Numbered from the stretch's first letter, positions 49,841 through 61,634 are shown. The stretch is DNA of 64,000 nt from Armillaria gallica (GCA_037576215.1 JBANDB010000008.1:2108001-2172000); one strand, 5' to 3'. The notes: generated by a model from the letters alone, not told the origin. Translations and numbers: made by a program.

Positions 49841-51139
49841 ATGGCGCCTATTATCACTGTGCGGCAGTACCTTTAACTTGAGTCAATACGACTGACTGTA
49901 TTATTTCTTTGACGCAGCAATGGTCCAGACTTATTCGCTTTGTTGCCGCCGAGACCTCTCGTGTACATATTGGACAGCCCGTAGATTCTAACCTGGATGG
50001 TAAGTCAGAGGTACCCTCCGCATATTTTCAGGTTATTGACGATTCCAAGTTGGTCTAGCGGCGTACCAGGGAATGCTAATCAAGGCTTATGAAATACTTG
50101 GTTCTGCTCTCGATCCATCCGCCCAAATGACTAGCAAGATCCTCACTGTCAAACAGCTATTAACCCCGCTGTCTGGCGAAGATGTCAAGGTCGTTAGATG
50201 CTTGGGTCTCAACTACCCAGCACATGCGGTAAATATTAACTCCTGAACTGTTTTCCATGCCCTGAATTTAGCTTCTTTAGAATGAAGGGAAAGTAGAAGC
50301 ACCTAAGTGGGCATCTCTTCGTTTTCCCTTTCCTGAACTTGAACCACTGAATGTTTGTCATGTTAGGTTTCCTAACCTTTTCTATAAGCCAGTGACGTCA
50401 CTTATCGGGCCCCTCGCACCTGTGATCATTCCTGCGGTCGCACAGCCTTCTGCAATACATCAATCCGATTATGAGGCTGAATTTACTGTCGTCATAGGCA
50501 GGGCAGCTAAGAATGTCACTGAAGCGGAAGCTTTAGACTATGTTCTCGGGTACACTGGCGGCAATGATGTAGGTCCTAAATTCTCCCTCAAGCGTTATAT
50601 TTCTCACCGATTGTTATCCAGGTGTCTTTTCGTCAGCATCAATTTGCGGTCTCTCAATGGTGTTTCTCCAAAAGTTTTGGTAAGTCTCGTGTTCACCCGT
50701 CCTAAATGTGTGCTAACTAGTATGGTTTACAATCTCACAGACGACACAAATCCCTTCGGACCATGCTTAGTTGCTGCATCGTCTATTCCCGACCCTCAGA
50801 CTGTGGCCATTAAGTTTACGTTGAACGGTAAAACCGTCCAAGACGGAACTACTGCGTGAGCTTATCCTTCAAAAGCCTGCTTGGTAGTTCGTGACTCTAA
50901 TATTCAATAGCGATCAACTTTTCAGCGTTAAAAAGACCATAGCTTATCTTTCTCAAGGCACGACGTTACAGCCGGGCTCCATAATTATGACTGGTACTCC
51001 CAGTGGCGTTGGATTCGTCCGAAACCCACCTCTCTACCTCAAAGATGGAGATCATATGTTGACTTGGATAAGCGGTGGAATCGGTACGCTTGCAAACAGC
51101 GTCGTGGAGGAGAAGACTCCGACTCCTGGTTTAGATTAA
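49841..51139 (+). CDS. cph: Caffeylpyruvate hydrolase (fumarylacetoacetase family)
   Basis: In the caffeic acid cycle CPH hydrolyses caffeylpyruvate (oxyluciferin) to caffeic acid and pyruvate, closing the loop to HispS. Eight exons (first only 18 nt: 49841-49858; then 49918-49999, 50050-50228, 50281-50306, 50367-50568, 50622-50679, 50741-50855, 50911-51139) give 302 residues. The FAH fold is clear: VVRCLGLNYPAHA, PNLFYKPVTSLIGP, the metal-site SDYEAEFTVVIGR, LGYTGGNDVSFR, NPFGPCLVAASSIPDPQ, and TLQPGSIIMTGTPSGVGF. All splice phases agree and there is no stop. It is convergent with the P450 gene; only 149 bp separate the stop codons, so their 3' UTRs may overlap. Confidence 0.93.
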
Positions 51140-51238
51140 GACAGCTGTGAATGGAATATATACACCTTGAAACCATATCTACGGTCCCCCCTCATTAATT
51201 AAAAAAGAAATAGTAAAGTCATATTGTCACTTTCGCTG

Positions 51239-51255
51239 TATATATATATATATAT
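51239..51255. repeat. (TA)n microsatellite
   Basis: Seventeen bases of alternating TA between the convergent cph and cyp450 stop codons. It may serve as part of a terminator or polyadenylation region. Confidence 0.7.
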
Positions 51256-51288
51256 CGTCTGTACATTTGGTTCGAGCTCTGGAAGTCA

Positions 51289-53214
51289 TCATATAGTATT
51301 TCTATGATGAATCCCGACTCTACAATCCTTTATTCTTCTTACAAACCAATCGTCGACCAAAAGCTGTGCGGTATAATAAGTCGGAGCTTCGTACTTACAG
51401 AGAAGAAGAGAAGAAAGAAACTCACAGAACTGTCGGGATCCTCAAGTATGACCTCGAACCGCTTGAAAATGGAAGCAAGAACGATGCGAAGTTGAACCAT
51501 TGCCAAGTTCTTTCCTATGCATGTTCTATATCAAGACGAAATCGATGAGAATGCCGAAATTCCACCAAACAGAAACAAAAGGCTTACGCTGGTCCATCAG
51601 AAAAAGGTTTGAATGCTCGTCTCACCACCTCGGTATCAATGTCAAGCCAACGGTCCGGGTTGAAGGCGTCAGCATCGTCCCCCCAGATTGTGGAATCGCG
51701 GTGAAGGCTGTAAATATGAACGCCGACGGTGGTCCCGGCAACGATATCATTGCCGGCAATTGACATGCCGCCCTCTGGCACGGCTCGTGGAAGACCACCT
51801 GGTACCGCAGAATACATGCGAAGGGTCTCGTTAATGCACGCGTCGAGGTATGGCAGGTGTTGTACATCCTCGAGGGAGACGGAGTGATTCCTAGGTATGT
51901 GCGCATCAAGCTCAGCTTGAAGCTTCGCCTGAAATTCAGGTGACCTAGAAATATAATAGATGGCAGCGGCGAGAGAGCTTGAACTAGTAAGTCGAAATCC
52001 TAAGGGACAAACTTGGATACAGCATACTTTCTCGTCGTGTCGGAACCCGCGACAAGCATTGTGAGCACCTCCGCGATCAATGGTTCTTGTTCTGATGTCT
52101 AGCAGAAGGTAGGTAAGCGACTGAATTTAGTAACATTCGGGTGCCTATACCTGGAGCTCCTGTCGTTGGAGGAATCTGCTAACTAGATCCATAGTATCTC
52201 CTTGGGTACCAAGGGATAAACGCCGTGATAACAGATACGCAACAGTTTTGGCGACCAGTAACCCGTTTTTCACCGGTCCTCGAAGGACAGCATGACCTAA
52301 CGGCTTCCACCAAGTCGGAAGTATTCCAACGAAATAATTGTATGTCTCCCGACTACCTGTGATTTCCATGAGAGATATTTCCATAGTCTGATTTGGTATC
52401 TCATAGTCAAGAATGACACGTGAATCCTGGGGAATAGTGACGATGTCTTGTGCCGTTGCAACCATATCAAAGGATTTCCCAAAAATAAAGTTGCTCATAG
52501 AGTCGAAGGCCAAAAAGGCGCACCCTGACATTAGCACGAAGATCAATAAGAAGTAACAACAAAGGAAGATTCACAACATACACGGAAGGCAATCGAACCA
52601 GAGGTATTGCCTATTCTCGCTGTTGGATGGGTCGGCAAAACGTGTATCCCATTCCTTAAGAAGAAGGTCGACTGCACAAGTTATCTGAGGAGAAAACTCG
52701 GAGACAGTCTTCGGTGTGAAGAAATGATACATCATCCTTCGCTTTTGGCCATGTTCGGTTTTCTGGCGAGTTGCGAAGATAGAAGGAAGCCCGATGGTAG
52801 CGAATGCGTCGTAAAAGCTAGATTTTTCAACGCCAGAGCCTCGGGAGTAGATGGAAGAAAATGCAACGGAACTGCTAAAGGAAAGTTCGGCAGGCGAGAT
52901 GCGAACTATTGGACCTGTGGAGAAAAGCGAGTCGATTGAGGCACTGCTCCATAAGGACTAGCATACCCGAAGAACGCACCATACTTTCTATGCATCTCAT
53001 GTAGTATTTGTGAACGACGAAGAGTCCACCCGGTCCACACAAGCCAAAGGTAGGAAAATTTAGCAAGGAATGGACCAGGATATCGTCGCAGGTCATACCG
53101 ATCCACCCAGTAGGCATAGATATGGACAGCGACAAGGACAAAGAGTGCTTTTCCGACGAAGGATAACGCAGTAGAGATGAAACACATCGTGACTTTGATA
53201 ACAAGCTGGAGCAT
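51289..53214 (-). CDS. cyp450: Cytochrome P450 of the bioluminescence cluster
   Basis: Seven exons (53214-52980, 52914-52582, 52524-52151, 52098-52028, 51983-51588, 51525-51426, 51363-51289) give 527 residues without interruption. The N-terminus has a membrane anchor (ALSFVGKALFVLVAVHIYAY), then the YPGPFLAKFSYLW proline-rich hinge. The I-helix is MLVAGSDTTRN, the K-helix ExxR is NETLRMYSAVP, the PERF-like region is FNPDRWLD, and the haem loop FSDGPATCIGKNLA has the ligand Cys and is split by an intron. The C-terminus LLVDDWFVRR is typical. A P450 gene accompanies luz, h3h and hisps in several luminous mushrooms, but hispidin, luciferin and light can be made without it, so its substrate is unknown. 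Its start is 1005 bp from the divergent hisps start. Confidence 0.9.
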
Positions 53215-54219
53215 CTCTCGTTTTATTTCTTGTCGGCGACAATTCTACTAGCGGGAATGCCGTCGACATGGCCCAATGCAGCGGGAGAAGATCTCCATTT
53301 TGAATCTGAAGTCGGCTAACAATCAAGTCCCTCGAGAACAAAAGGTAAAGGCCGTGTCATGATAGAGAAACAAGTCACCTGAAGGAGGAAAGTTCAACAC
53401 GGAGATGTTGTTTCGCACTCCACCATCTCCAAAGATTCCTTCCGTTAGTAATAACTATAGCACTCGGCCAAGCAACTTTCCCAATCATGGGAGTGTATCA
53501 ACATTCATCCTGTAGTGGCATTTGCGAACGATTGTCACGGAGAGGAATCCAAGAACAGCTTCTCTAATGGGCGATTACCAGTCTGAAAAGAGCAGCCGGA
53601 AACTTCACTGCATCTGCAACCGGACTCGGTCTATCGCGTCAAGAAGAGTTCGGTTTTTTGCGTCGTTTCAAGGTTCCCGGGTACATCGCAGGCACCTTCA
53701 AGTGTTCGAACCTTTGAGCCCACGATGATTGAGGAAAAGCGGAGGGACAATGATGCCGACATCGGAAGAGGTTCTAAAAAGGCAATACGTTCCACTGCTG
53801 GTGCTTACATCGAACCAACATCGAACTTTGCCGGGAAATTTGAATGTGGCCGCCCCTGCGGTGTTTCGAGGCTGACAAAAGGGAAAAGTTTAGCAAGGAT
53901 TTCATAATCTGTAAGCCAGCAGTCACCCGATTTTTGAGTCGGCGATCGTCGATTCCGTCGTATTGGGTAAGCTCAGTTTTGTATGTTCCTGATCAACGGA
54001 ATCTCAGAGCGCATCAGGTCTAGTCCGAATTCTGCAGCCGTTACATATGGGCTATTTTCTCTCCTTCTTCAGGATCATCATCTCAATGCAAACATTCTTG
54101 CTGTCAAAAGCGCCGGAGCGGTGGGATACCATTGGAACAGCTCTATTCAGCATGAAAATATGGTGACTCAAAGTTTTGAATAAGTACCGGCTTCGCTGGC
54201 CTGAGTCCCAATCATAATC
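53215..54219. promoter_or_regulatory. Divergent intergenic region of cyp450 and hisps
   Basis: About 1 kb between two head-to-head starts, presumably holding both promoters. No coding frame above about 68 codons and no clear TATA box seen. Confidence 0.5.
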
Positions 54220-57200
54220 ATGGAGGCCGACGGTCACTACTCTCTTCTCGATGTCTTTCTCAGCGTTGCACATGATTCTGAGAAGTCCAAACGTAATGTC
54301 TTGGAATGCGGCCAGGATACCTGGACATACTCGGATCTGGACATTATCTCGTCGGCCTTGGCACAGGATCTCAAAGCTACCTTGGGTTGTTTTCCCAAAG
54401 TTGCAGTTGTCAGCGAGAACCATCCCTACGTATTTGCTCTCATGCTGGCCGTTTGGAAGCTTGAAGGGATATTCATCCCCATCGACGTCCATGTTACAGC
54501 TGATCTTCTAAAGGGCATGCTACGCACTGTTGCTCCCACTTGTCTGGTGTTCCCAGAGACCGATATTTCCAACCAGCGTGTTGCCTCTGGTAAGGTCTTT
54601 GCATCTGATTTGTCAGCGTTTGCTAACTGCTTCGCTCGCATGCTAGCGATTGGTATACATGTTCTCCCCTTCAATATGAATGCGTCGACCATGACTGCAC
54701 TTCGACAGAAATACGACCCATTTACTCAGAAAGCCTCGCTATCTGGATGCTCACTTCCTTACGTTGATCGCGCATGCCTCTATCTCTTTACCTCCTCCGC
54801 GTCCTCTACTGCCAACTTGAAATGCGTACCTTTGACCCATACTCTTATCCTCAGTAACTGCCGTTCCAAACTCGCATGGTGGCGGCGCGTTCGTCCGGAA
54901 AGCCACCTGGATGGGATACGTGTTCTAGGGTGGGCACCTTGGTCGCATATCCTTGCCTACATGCAAGATATTGGCACGGCAACGTTCCTGAACGCCGGTT
55001 GCTATGTCTTTGCGTCCGTTCCATCCACGTATCCTTCACAACTGGCAACGAATGGCCTACAAGGCCCCACCATGAATATCATCGATTCACTTCTTGAACG
55101 GCGAGTCGCCGCATTTGCTTGCGTACCGTTCATTTTGAGCGAACTAAAAGCTATGTGCGAGACGGCTGCCAGTCCAGATGACAAGCATCGTATGTGCTTG
55201 AGAGCTGAGGAGAAAGTTCGCCTTGTCAGTGCGCTGCAGCGGCTTATAATGCTCGAGTGCGGAGGCGCTGCGCTCGAGTCAGATGTCACACGTTGGGCCG
55301 TCGAAAATGGCATATCGGTCATGGTCGGCATCGGGATGACGGAGACAGTCGGTACGCTGTTTGCAGAGCGCGCGCAAGACGCCCGTTCCAATGGCTATTC
55401 TGCGCAGGACGCCCTCATTGCTGACGGCATCATGTCACTGGTCGGGTCTGACAACGAGGAAGCCAACTTCGGTGAGTGTTTCGCTGTTTAAGCTTCTATC
55501 GCACTAAATTGGAACAACATACAGAAGGGGAACTAGTCGTGAAGAGCAAGCTCATCCCACACGGATACATCAACTACCGTGATTCGTCGTTTTCGGTGGA
55601 CTCGGACGGCTGGGTAACGTTCAAAACGGGAGACAAATATCAACGCACGCCAGATGGACGATTCAAATGGCTTGGAAGAAAGACCGATTTTATTCAGGTC
55701 CGTGAAACGGTTTCATGCACTCGCAAGTGCTGATAATCGATATAGATGACAAGCAGCGAAACATTGGATCCCAGACCCATTGAGGAAGCCCTCTGTGAGA
55801 ATCCAAGTATCGCAAATGCATGCGTCATTGGTGACAGGTTCCTGAGAGAGCCTGCGACTAGCGTATGCGCCATTGTCGAGATCGGGCCGGAAGTGGACAT
55901 GCCTTCGTCCAAGATCGACAGAGAAATTGCGAATGCCCTCGCTCCAATCAATCGCGACCTTCCTCCTGCTCTTCGCATATCATGGTCTCGCGTACTCATA
56001 ATTCGACCTCCTCAGAAAATACCAGTTACGAGGAAAGGCGATGTGTTCCGTAAGAAGATTGAAGATATGTTTGGGCCTTTCCTTGGTGTCGGCGTTTCTA
56101 CCGAGGTCGAAGCCGGCCATGAAACTAAAGAAGGTCGGGTCGCTCCGAACTATATAACTTAATGCTGACGAATAACATCGTATATTCCAGATGATACGGA
56201 ACACATCGTGAGACAGGTTGTGAGCAATCTTCTTGGCGTCCATGATCCTGAGCTATTGTCTGCTTTATCTTTCGCTGAGGTGCGTCTTATCTTGTAGTCA
56301 GACCATAAGGAGTTCGTTTCGTGACTTTTTTCCAGCTGGGCATGACCTCCTTTATGGCTGTTAGCATCGTCAACGCTCTAAACAAACGCATCGGCGGCCT
56401 CACCCTTCCATCTAATGCATGCTACATCCATATTGATCTTGATTCTCTTGTGGACGCGATTTCACTTGAATATGGTCATGGAAGTATCCCTGCAGAGTTG
56501 CCTTCTAACCCTTTCCCCGACATCGAGTCCCATCAGCATAATGATAAGGACATTGTGATAGTCGGCAAGGCATTCCGTTTACCCGGCTCACTCAACAGTA
56601 CTGCATCTCTCTGGGAAGCTTTGTTATCGAATAACAATTCGGTCATCAGTGATATCCCATCTGATCGCTGGGATCATGCAAGCTTTTACCCCCACAATAT
56701 ATGTTTCACGAAAGCAGGCCTCGTCGATGTTGCACATTACGACTACAGATTTTTTGGCCTCACGGCGACAGAGGCGTTGTACGTATCTCCGACGATGCGC
56801 CTCGCCTTGGAAGTGTCATTTGAAGCCCTGGAGAACGCAAATATTCCGCTATCCAAGCTGAAGGGGACACAAACCGCTGTCTATGTCGCCACTAAAGACG
56901 ATGGCTTCGAGACACTCTTAAATGCCGAGCAAGGCTACGATGGTATGTATGTCTTTGATTGGGTTTGAGAATGATACTGATCCTCATTAATTCTAGCGTA
57001 CACGCGATTCTACGGCACGGGTCGCGCTCCGAGTACCGCAAGCGGTCGCATAAGCTAGTACGAACTTCTTCCAGTGAAATTATTCAGTGCTCATTTCGCA
57101 TCTAGTCTTCTTGATATTCATGGGCCATCTATTACCGTTGATACAGCATGCAGCGGAGGCATTGTATGTATGGATCAAGGTATGGTCATTAGGTGCATCG

Positions 57201-60200
57201 CTAGCAAGTTCAACGTTGTAATCAATATTTCTAGCCATCACTTTCTTGCAATCCGGAGGGGCCGATACCGCAATTGTCTGTTCGAGCAATACGCACTGTT
57301 GGCCGGGATCATTCATGTTTGTAGGATACTAAATCAAGCATCACCGACGTTACTGATATCATATAGGTTCCTGACGGCACAAGGCATGGTTTCTCCAAAT
57401 GGAAGATGCGCTACATTCACTACCGATGCAGACGGGTGGGTGCATTCACCTTATGCAGAACTCATTTTCTTACATGCAGTAGATATGTGCCTTCGGAGGG
57501 TGCAGTGGCTTTCATTCTCAAGACGCGCAGCGCTGCAATACGCGACAATGACAATATACTTGCCGTGATCAAATCAACAGATGTGTCCCATAACGGCCGT
57601 TCTCAAGGGCTAGTTGCGCCAAACGTAAAGGCGCAGGCAAACCTACACCGGTCGTTGCTACGAAAAGCTGGGCTGTTTCCTGATCAAATTAAGTCAGTGA
57701 ATTGTCATTCCTCGTTCAATAAAATTACTGATTTCTCGATCACAGCTTTATCGAAGCTCATGGAACAGGTCAAATCACCTTTTAAGTCAGGAAAATTGAA
57801 ACTCGCTTCTCATTTCTTATACAGGTACATCTCTAGGAGACCTTTCGGAAATTCAGGGCATTAATAACGCCTACACCTCAACACGACCTCGTCTGGCCGG
57901 TCCCCTTATCATTAGCGCATCGAAAACAGTTTTAGGACACAGTGAACCAACAGCAGGGATGGCCGGCATCCTCACAGCCTTGCTTGCCCTTGAGAAAGAG
58001 ACAGTTCCTGGTTTAAATCACTTAACGGAGCACAACCTCAACCCTTCCCTTGATTGCAGCGTAGTTCCTCTCCTGATTCCTCACGAGTCTATTCACATTG
58101 GCGGTGCAAAGCCACATCGAGCCGCGGTTCTGTCAGTTTTCTAGTCCGTCTTTTACGCTGTAACCCTCATTCTCATGTTGATGCAGGTCATACGGCTTCG
58201 CGGGTACGCTAGCCGGTGCCATCTTAGAGGGACCACCTTCCGATGTACCAAGGCCGTCATCAAATGATATACAAGAACACCCTATGATTTTCGTCGTCAG
58301 CGGGAAAACCGTGCCTGCACTGGAAGCGTACCTAGGACGGTATTTGACATTTTTGCGGGCCGTAAAAACACACGACTTCCAGGACATCTGCTACACCACT
58401 TGCGTCGGGAGGGAGCACTACAAATACAGGTTCTCCTGCGTTGCCCGAAATATGGCAGACCTTATTTCTCAAATTGAACATCGATTGACAACTCTTTCCA
58501 CTTCGAAACAGAAGCCTCGGGGCTCGCTAGGGTTCATGTTCTCAGGACAAGGCACTTATTTCCCTGGGATGGCTGCAGCACTTGCTAAACAATATTTGGG
58601 GTTCCGAGTGCTCGTCTCTAGGTTTGGGCAGGCTGCCCGAGAGCGGTCCGGTTATCCGATCGATAAGCTGTTGCTTGAAGTTTCTGATACATTGCCAGAA
58701 ACAAACAGCGAGGTCGACCAAATTTGCATTTTTGTCTACCAATATTCTGTTCTGCAATGGCTGCAAAGTCTAGGCATTCAACCGAAAGCAGTCCTCGGTC
58801 ACAGCCTGGGAGAAATTACTGCCGCAGGTAAGTGTATTCCGTTACGCGAATGGATATTATAATTTACTGGCATGAATTATTAGTTGCAGCTGGTGCCCTT
58901 TCGTTCGAATCTGCGTTGGACCTTGTGGTCACCCGTGCTCGTCTTCTCCGTCCTAGAACAAAAGACTCTGCAGGAATGGCCGCAGTAGCAGCGTCCAAGG
59001 AAGAAGTTGAAGGAGTTATAGAAACCCTCCAACTTGCGGACTCGCTAAGCGTTGCGGTTCACAACGGTCCGCGGAGTGTTGTTGTGTCAGGCGCATCAGC
59101 CGAAATCGATGCCCTAGTTGTCGCAGCTAAAGAACGGGGCTTGAAGGCCTCCCGCTTAAAGGTTGACCAAGGCTTCCACAGCCCTTACGTTGAATCTGCG
59201 GTTCCGGGTTTAATCGACTGGTCAAACAAGCATCGTTCGACCTTCTTTCCTTTAAACATTCCTCTATACTCGACTTTGACCGGCGAGCTTATTCCGAAGG
59301 GACGGAGGTTCGTCTCGGATCACTGGGTAAGATGACTTTTGATATATTCGCATCATAATCTTACTAGCGTCAAGGTAAACCATGCTCGAAAACCTGTTCA
59401 GTTTGCGGCGGCAGCGGCAGCGGTGGATGAAGATCGATCTATTGGTGTGCTCGTTGACGTCGGACCCCAACCCGTTGCGTGGACCCTCCTTCAAGCAAAC
59501 AATCTTCTCAATACCTCTGCAGTTGCGCTATCCGCAAAGGCCGGAAAGGATCAGGAGATGGCGCTGCTTACTGCTTTGAGCTACCTCTTCCAAGAGCATA
59601 ACCTCTCTCCCAACTTTCACGAGCTTTACTCTCAGCGTCATGGGGCTCTGCAGAAGACGGACATTCCCACCTACCCATTCCAACGTGTCCACCGCTATCC
59701 GACCTTCATACCGTCGCGAAATCAAAATCCTGCTGTTGCGACGGTAGTTATACCGCCACCCCGCTTCTCTGTTCAAAAGAATGCGGATGTAGCATCACAG
59801 TCAAAGCAATCAGACTGTCGAGCTGGTTTGGTCAGTTGCCTTAGAGCCATCCTCGAATTAACACCGGAAGAGGAGTTTGGTATGTAGTCGATTTCACATT
59901 GGGATCTATCCTGCGAATTAACCGTCAACATAGACCTTTCTGAGACTCTCAACGCTCGCGGTATGGATTCGATCATGTTTGCGCAGCTACGGAAGCGGGT
60001 TGGGGAAGAATTCGACCTCGATATACCCATGATCTATCTATCAGACGTGTTCACGATGGAACAGATGGTTGACTACCTTGTCGAACAGTCCGGATCCACA
60101 CCCGCGTCAAAGCACGTAGAAATTTCAGTTAATCAACCATTAGACGAAGAAGATCTCCGGATGGGGCTCTTGTCATGCCTGAGGAACGTGCTAGAAATCA

Positions 60201-60442
60201 CCCCCGATGAAGAACTTGGTGAGTAGCCAATTTTCGTATCCGTTCCGTGCATATTATTGAATGCGTACTACACAAAAGATCTATCTGAAACTTTGAACTC
60301 TCGTGGTGTTGACTCAATTATGTTCGCTCAGCTGCGGAAACGTGTTGGGGAAGGTTTTGGTGTGGAAATTCCGATGATATATCTGTCTGACGTGTTTACC
60401 ATGGAAGACATGATCAATTTCCTCGTCTCCGAGCGGTCGTAG
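54220..60442 (+). CDS. hisps: Hispidin synthase, polyketide synthase with tandem C-terminal ACPs
   Basis: Makes hispidin from caffeic acid (activated by the N-terminal AMP-ligase) and two malonyl-CoA. Eighteen exons in consistent phase give 1771 residues. Domain order: adenylation domain 1 to about 585 (LYLFTSSASSTANLKCVPLT, GIGMTETVG, FKTGDKY, catalytic-Lys loop IPVTRKGDVFRKK); ACP1 with LGMTS, Ser620; ketosynthase from about 686 with VDTACSGG (Cys853), EAHGTGT (His988), LGHSEP (His1029); acyltransferase with GHSLGE (Ser1299) and FHSPYV; then two ACPs with carrier Ser1635 (GMDSIMF) and Ser1730 (GVDSIMF). No KR, DH, ER or thioesterase, as in other HispS. All apparent stop codons fall in introns. 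The known Neonothopanus enzyme has, as I recall, one C-terminal ACP and about 1680 residues. Phosphopantetheinylation by a PPTase coded elsewhere is required. Confidence 0.96.
59835..60442 (+). repeat. Tandem duplication of the C-terminal ACP exon unit in hisps
   Basis: Two copies of one module: (A/N)-(I/V)-LE-(L/I)-TP-(E/D)-EE-(F/L)-G, a phase-1 intron, then DLSETLN(A/S)RG(M/V)DSIMFAQLRKRVGE and IPMIYLSDVFTME. The carrier serines are 95 residues apart, equal to the 285-nt exon 59934-60218. Introns 59880-59933 and 60219-60278 lie at the same codon. Confidence 0.85.
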
Positions 60443-60615
60443 GTTGAGTGTGAAGCAGTTGAGATATTATTATCGCTAGTCAAGTCGCCGGGCTTTTGTA
60501 CTATATCATCTTTTGTACTACATGTATACGCCATCTGTATTCGTAGAGTAAGTATATTATGCACCCCTTCGCCTTGTCAACTTTGTCCTAGGATGGAGGC
60601 AAGCTCTTCGAATTC

Positions 60616-60646
60616 GGTGCTTGGTGTGCTTGGTGTGCTTGGTGTG
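60616..60646. repeat. Short 9-bp tandem repeat downstream of hisps
   Basis: Imperfect copies of GGTGTGCTT in the 3' flank of hisps. No function evident. Confidence 0.7.
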
Positions 60647-60872
60647 AACATGATTGGTGTTTTTTGATAGTAGTATTGCCAATGGCACGAGTAGGAGCAA
60701 ATGACATAGCTATCTATATAGTAATAGGTAAGATGATGAATGGATACGCCCCCAGATACAAAAACAAGCAGATTGTGTGACGAGATAACGATACAATGGT
60801 ACCAGAATGTGCTAGCAGTGAACGAATACGATGTGGACAAAGAGACGAAGGTGAAGGGAGTTGGACAAACAA

Positions 60873-61634
60873 CTATGCCAACTCAGCAATTTCAAGAGGG
60901 ATACCACTCAAAGTGCCATGGAAGACCCCTGCCCCAAAGACCAACGCCATTGCGATGGTCCTACGAGTCTCGAGATCCATGGAAGCAAGGAACTGTCCAC
61001 TGAAGCCAAATTCAACCTCAGTGCAGTGTGGCAGTTTCGCGATCTCTCGAAGGAGCCTGTGCAGATCCGAAACGAGCTCGAGTGGGAGTCCAAACTTCCT
61101 GACCGATGTGAAAGAGGGAATATAGCGAATGAGGTCCGCGCATATGGTGGCACGACGTTGTACACTGATGGAACCCGTGGTAGGAGGTGCCACAACTAAT
61201 TTGCGGACGTTGAAGAAGGCAAGTAGGGACATCAAAGCCGAGTCGCCTATGATGTCGGCAGGAAACGAGAAATTGAAAGCGGGGATATTGGGTTGAACAC
61301 CAACCGAGGCAAAGCGAATGAGCTGTTGTTGTATCTCGGAGGACTTGTCCCATTTTCCCGTGGCAATTGAGCAGTTTACCTCTAGCAGCTCAGGGCAGTT
61401 GTATTTGACCTGCACAAAGATCGAGCGTAGAAGCTCCAGGAAGAATTCATAGGAAATGAACGGTCCTATATGCAAAGAAAGAGTTTGAAGCGATGAGTTG
61501 CAAGCCTCTGTCATGCTGTTGAAGGTCAGCGTCGTGATAGATCGCTGGGGCAGCAAGGTTATGGCCTGCCCGCTGGTAAAGCCAGCGACTATGGTCGCGT
61601 CTCCGGGAGAACCAGAAACGAAGGGAGTGAACAT
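60873..61634 (-). CDS. Hypothetical protein, LRR-like (5' end uncertain)
   Basis: An open frame of about 250 codons from ATG at 61634 (MFTPFVSGSPGD) to the stop at 60873. It contains repeated leucine-rich segments (SSLQTLSLHIGPFISYEFFL, VKYNCPELLEVNCSI, ALMSLLAFFNVRKLVV, LRREIAKLPHCTEVEFGF-like) similar in style to the LRR part of agaricomycete F-box proteins, and ends GTLSGIPLEIAELA. Upstream, another frame from 61794 (MPPFTVLYHQVAGAVISKT, then a possible GTGAGT intron, then VLSYKFR) may be its first exon but does not join in phase by any splice I can find. Either the gene is truncated, has a frame error, or starts at 61634. It lies just beyond hisps and is convergent with it; no link to bioluminescence is implied. 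Confidence 0.45.
   Translation of the reverse strand: MFTPFVSGSPGDATIVAGFTSGQAITLLPQRSITTLTFNSMTEACNSSLQTLSLHIGPFISYEFFLELLRSIFVQVKYNCPELLEVNCSIATGKWDKSSEIQQQLIRFASVGVQPNIPAFNFSFPADIIGDSALMSLLAFFNVRKLVVAPPTTGSISVQRRATICADLIRYIPSFTSVRKFGLPLELVSDLHRLLREIAKLPHCTEVEFGFSGQFLASMDLETRRTIAMALVFGAGVFHGTLSGIPLEIAELA

Noticed and set aside
54590..54646. In-frame 57-nt segment of hisps that could be read as coding
   Set aside because: It has a GTAAGG donor and TGCTAG acceptor, and removing it restores the expected spacing of the adenylation domain, so I treat it as an intron of length divisible by three.
57055..57058. TAG stop codon inside the ketosynthase part of hisps
   Set aside because: It falls across a donor (AGCTA|GTACGA); the 48-nt intron joins RIS to YLLDIHGP in phase. 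It is not a nonsense mutation.
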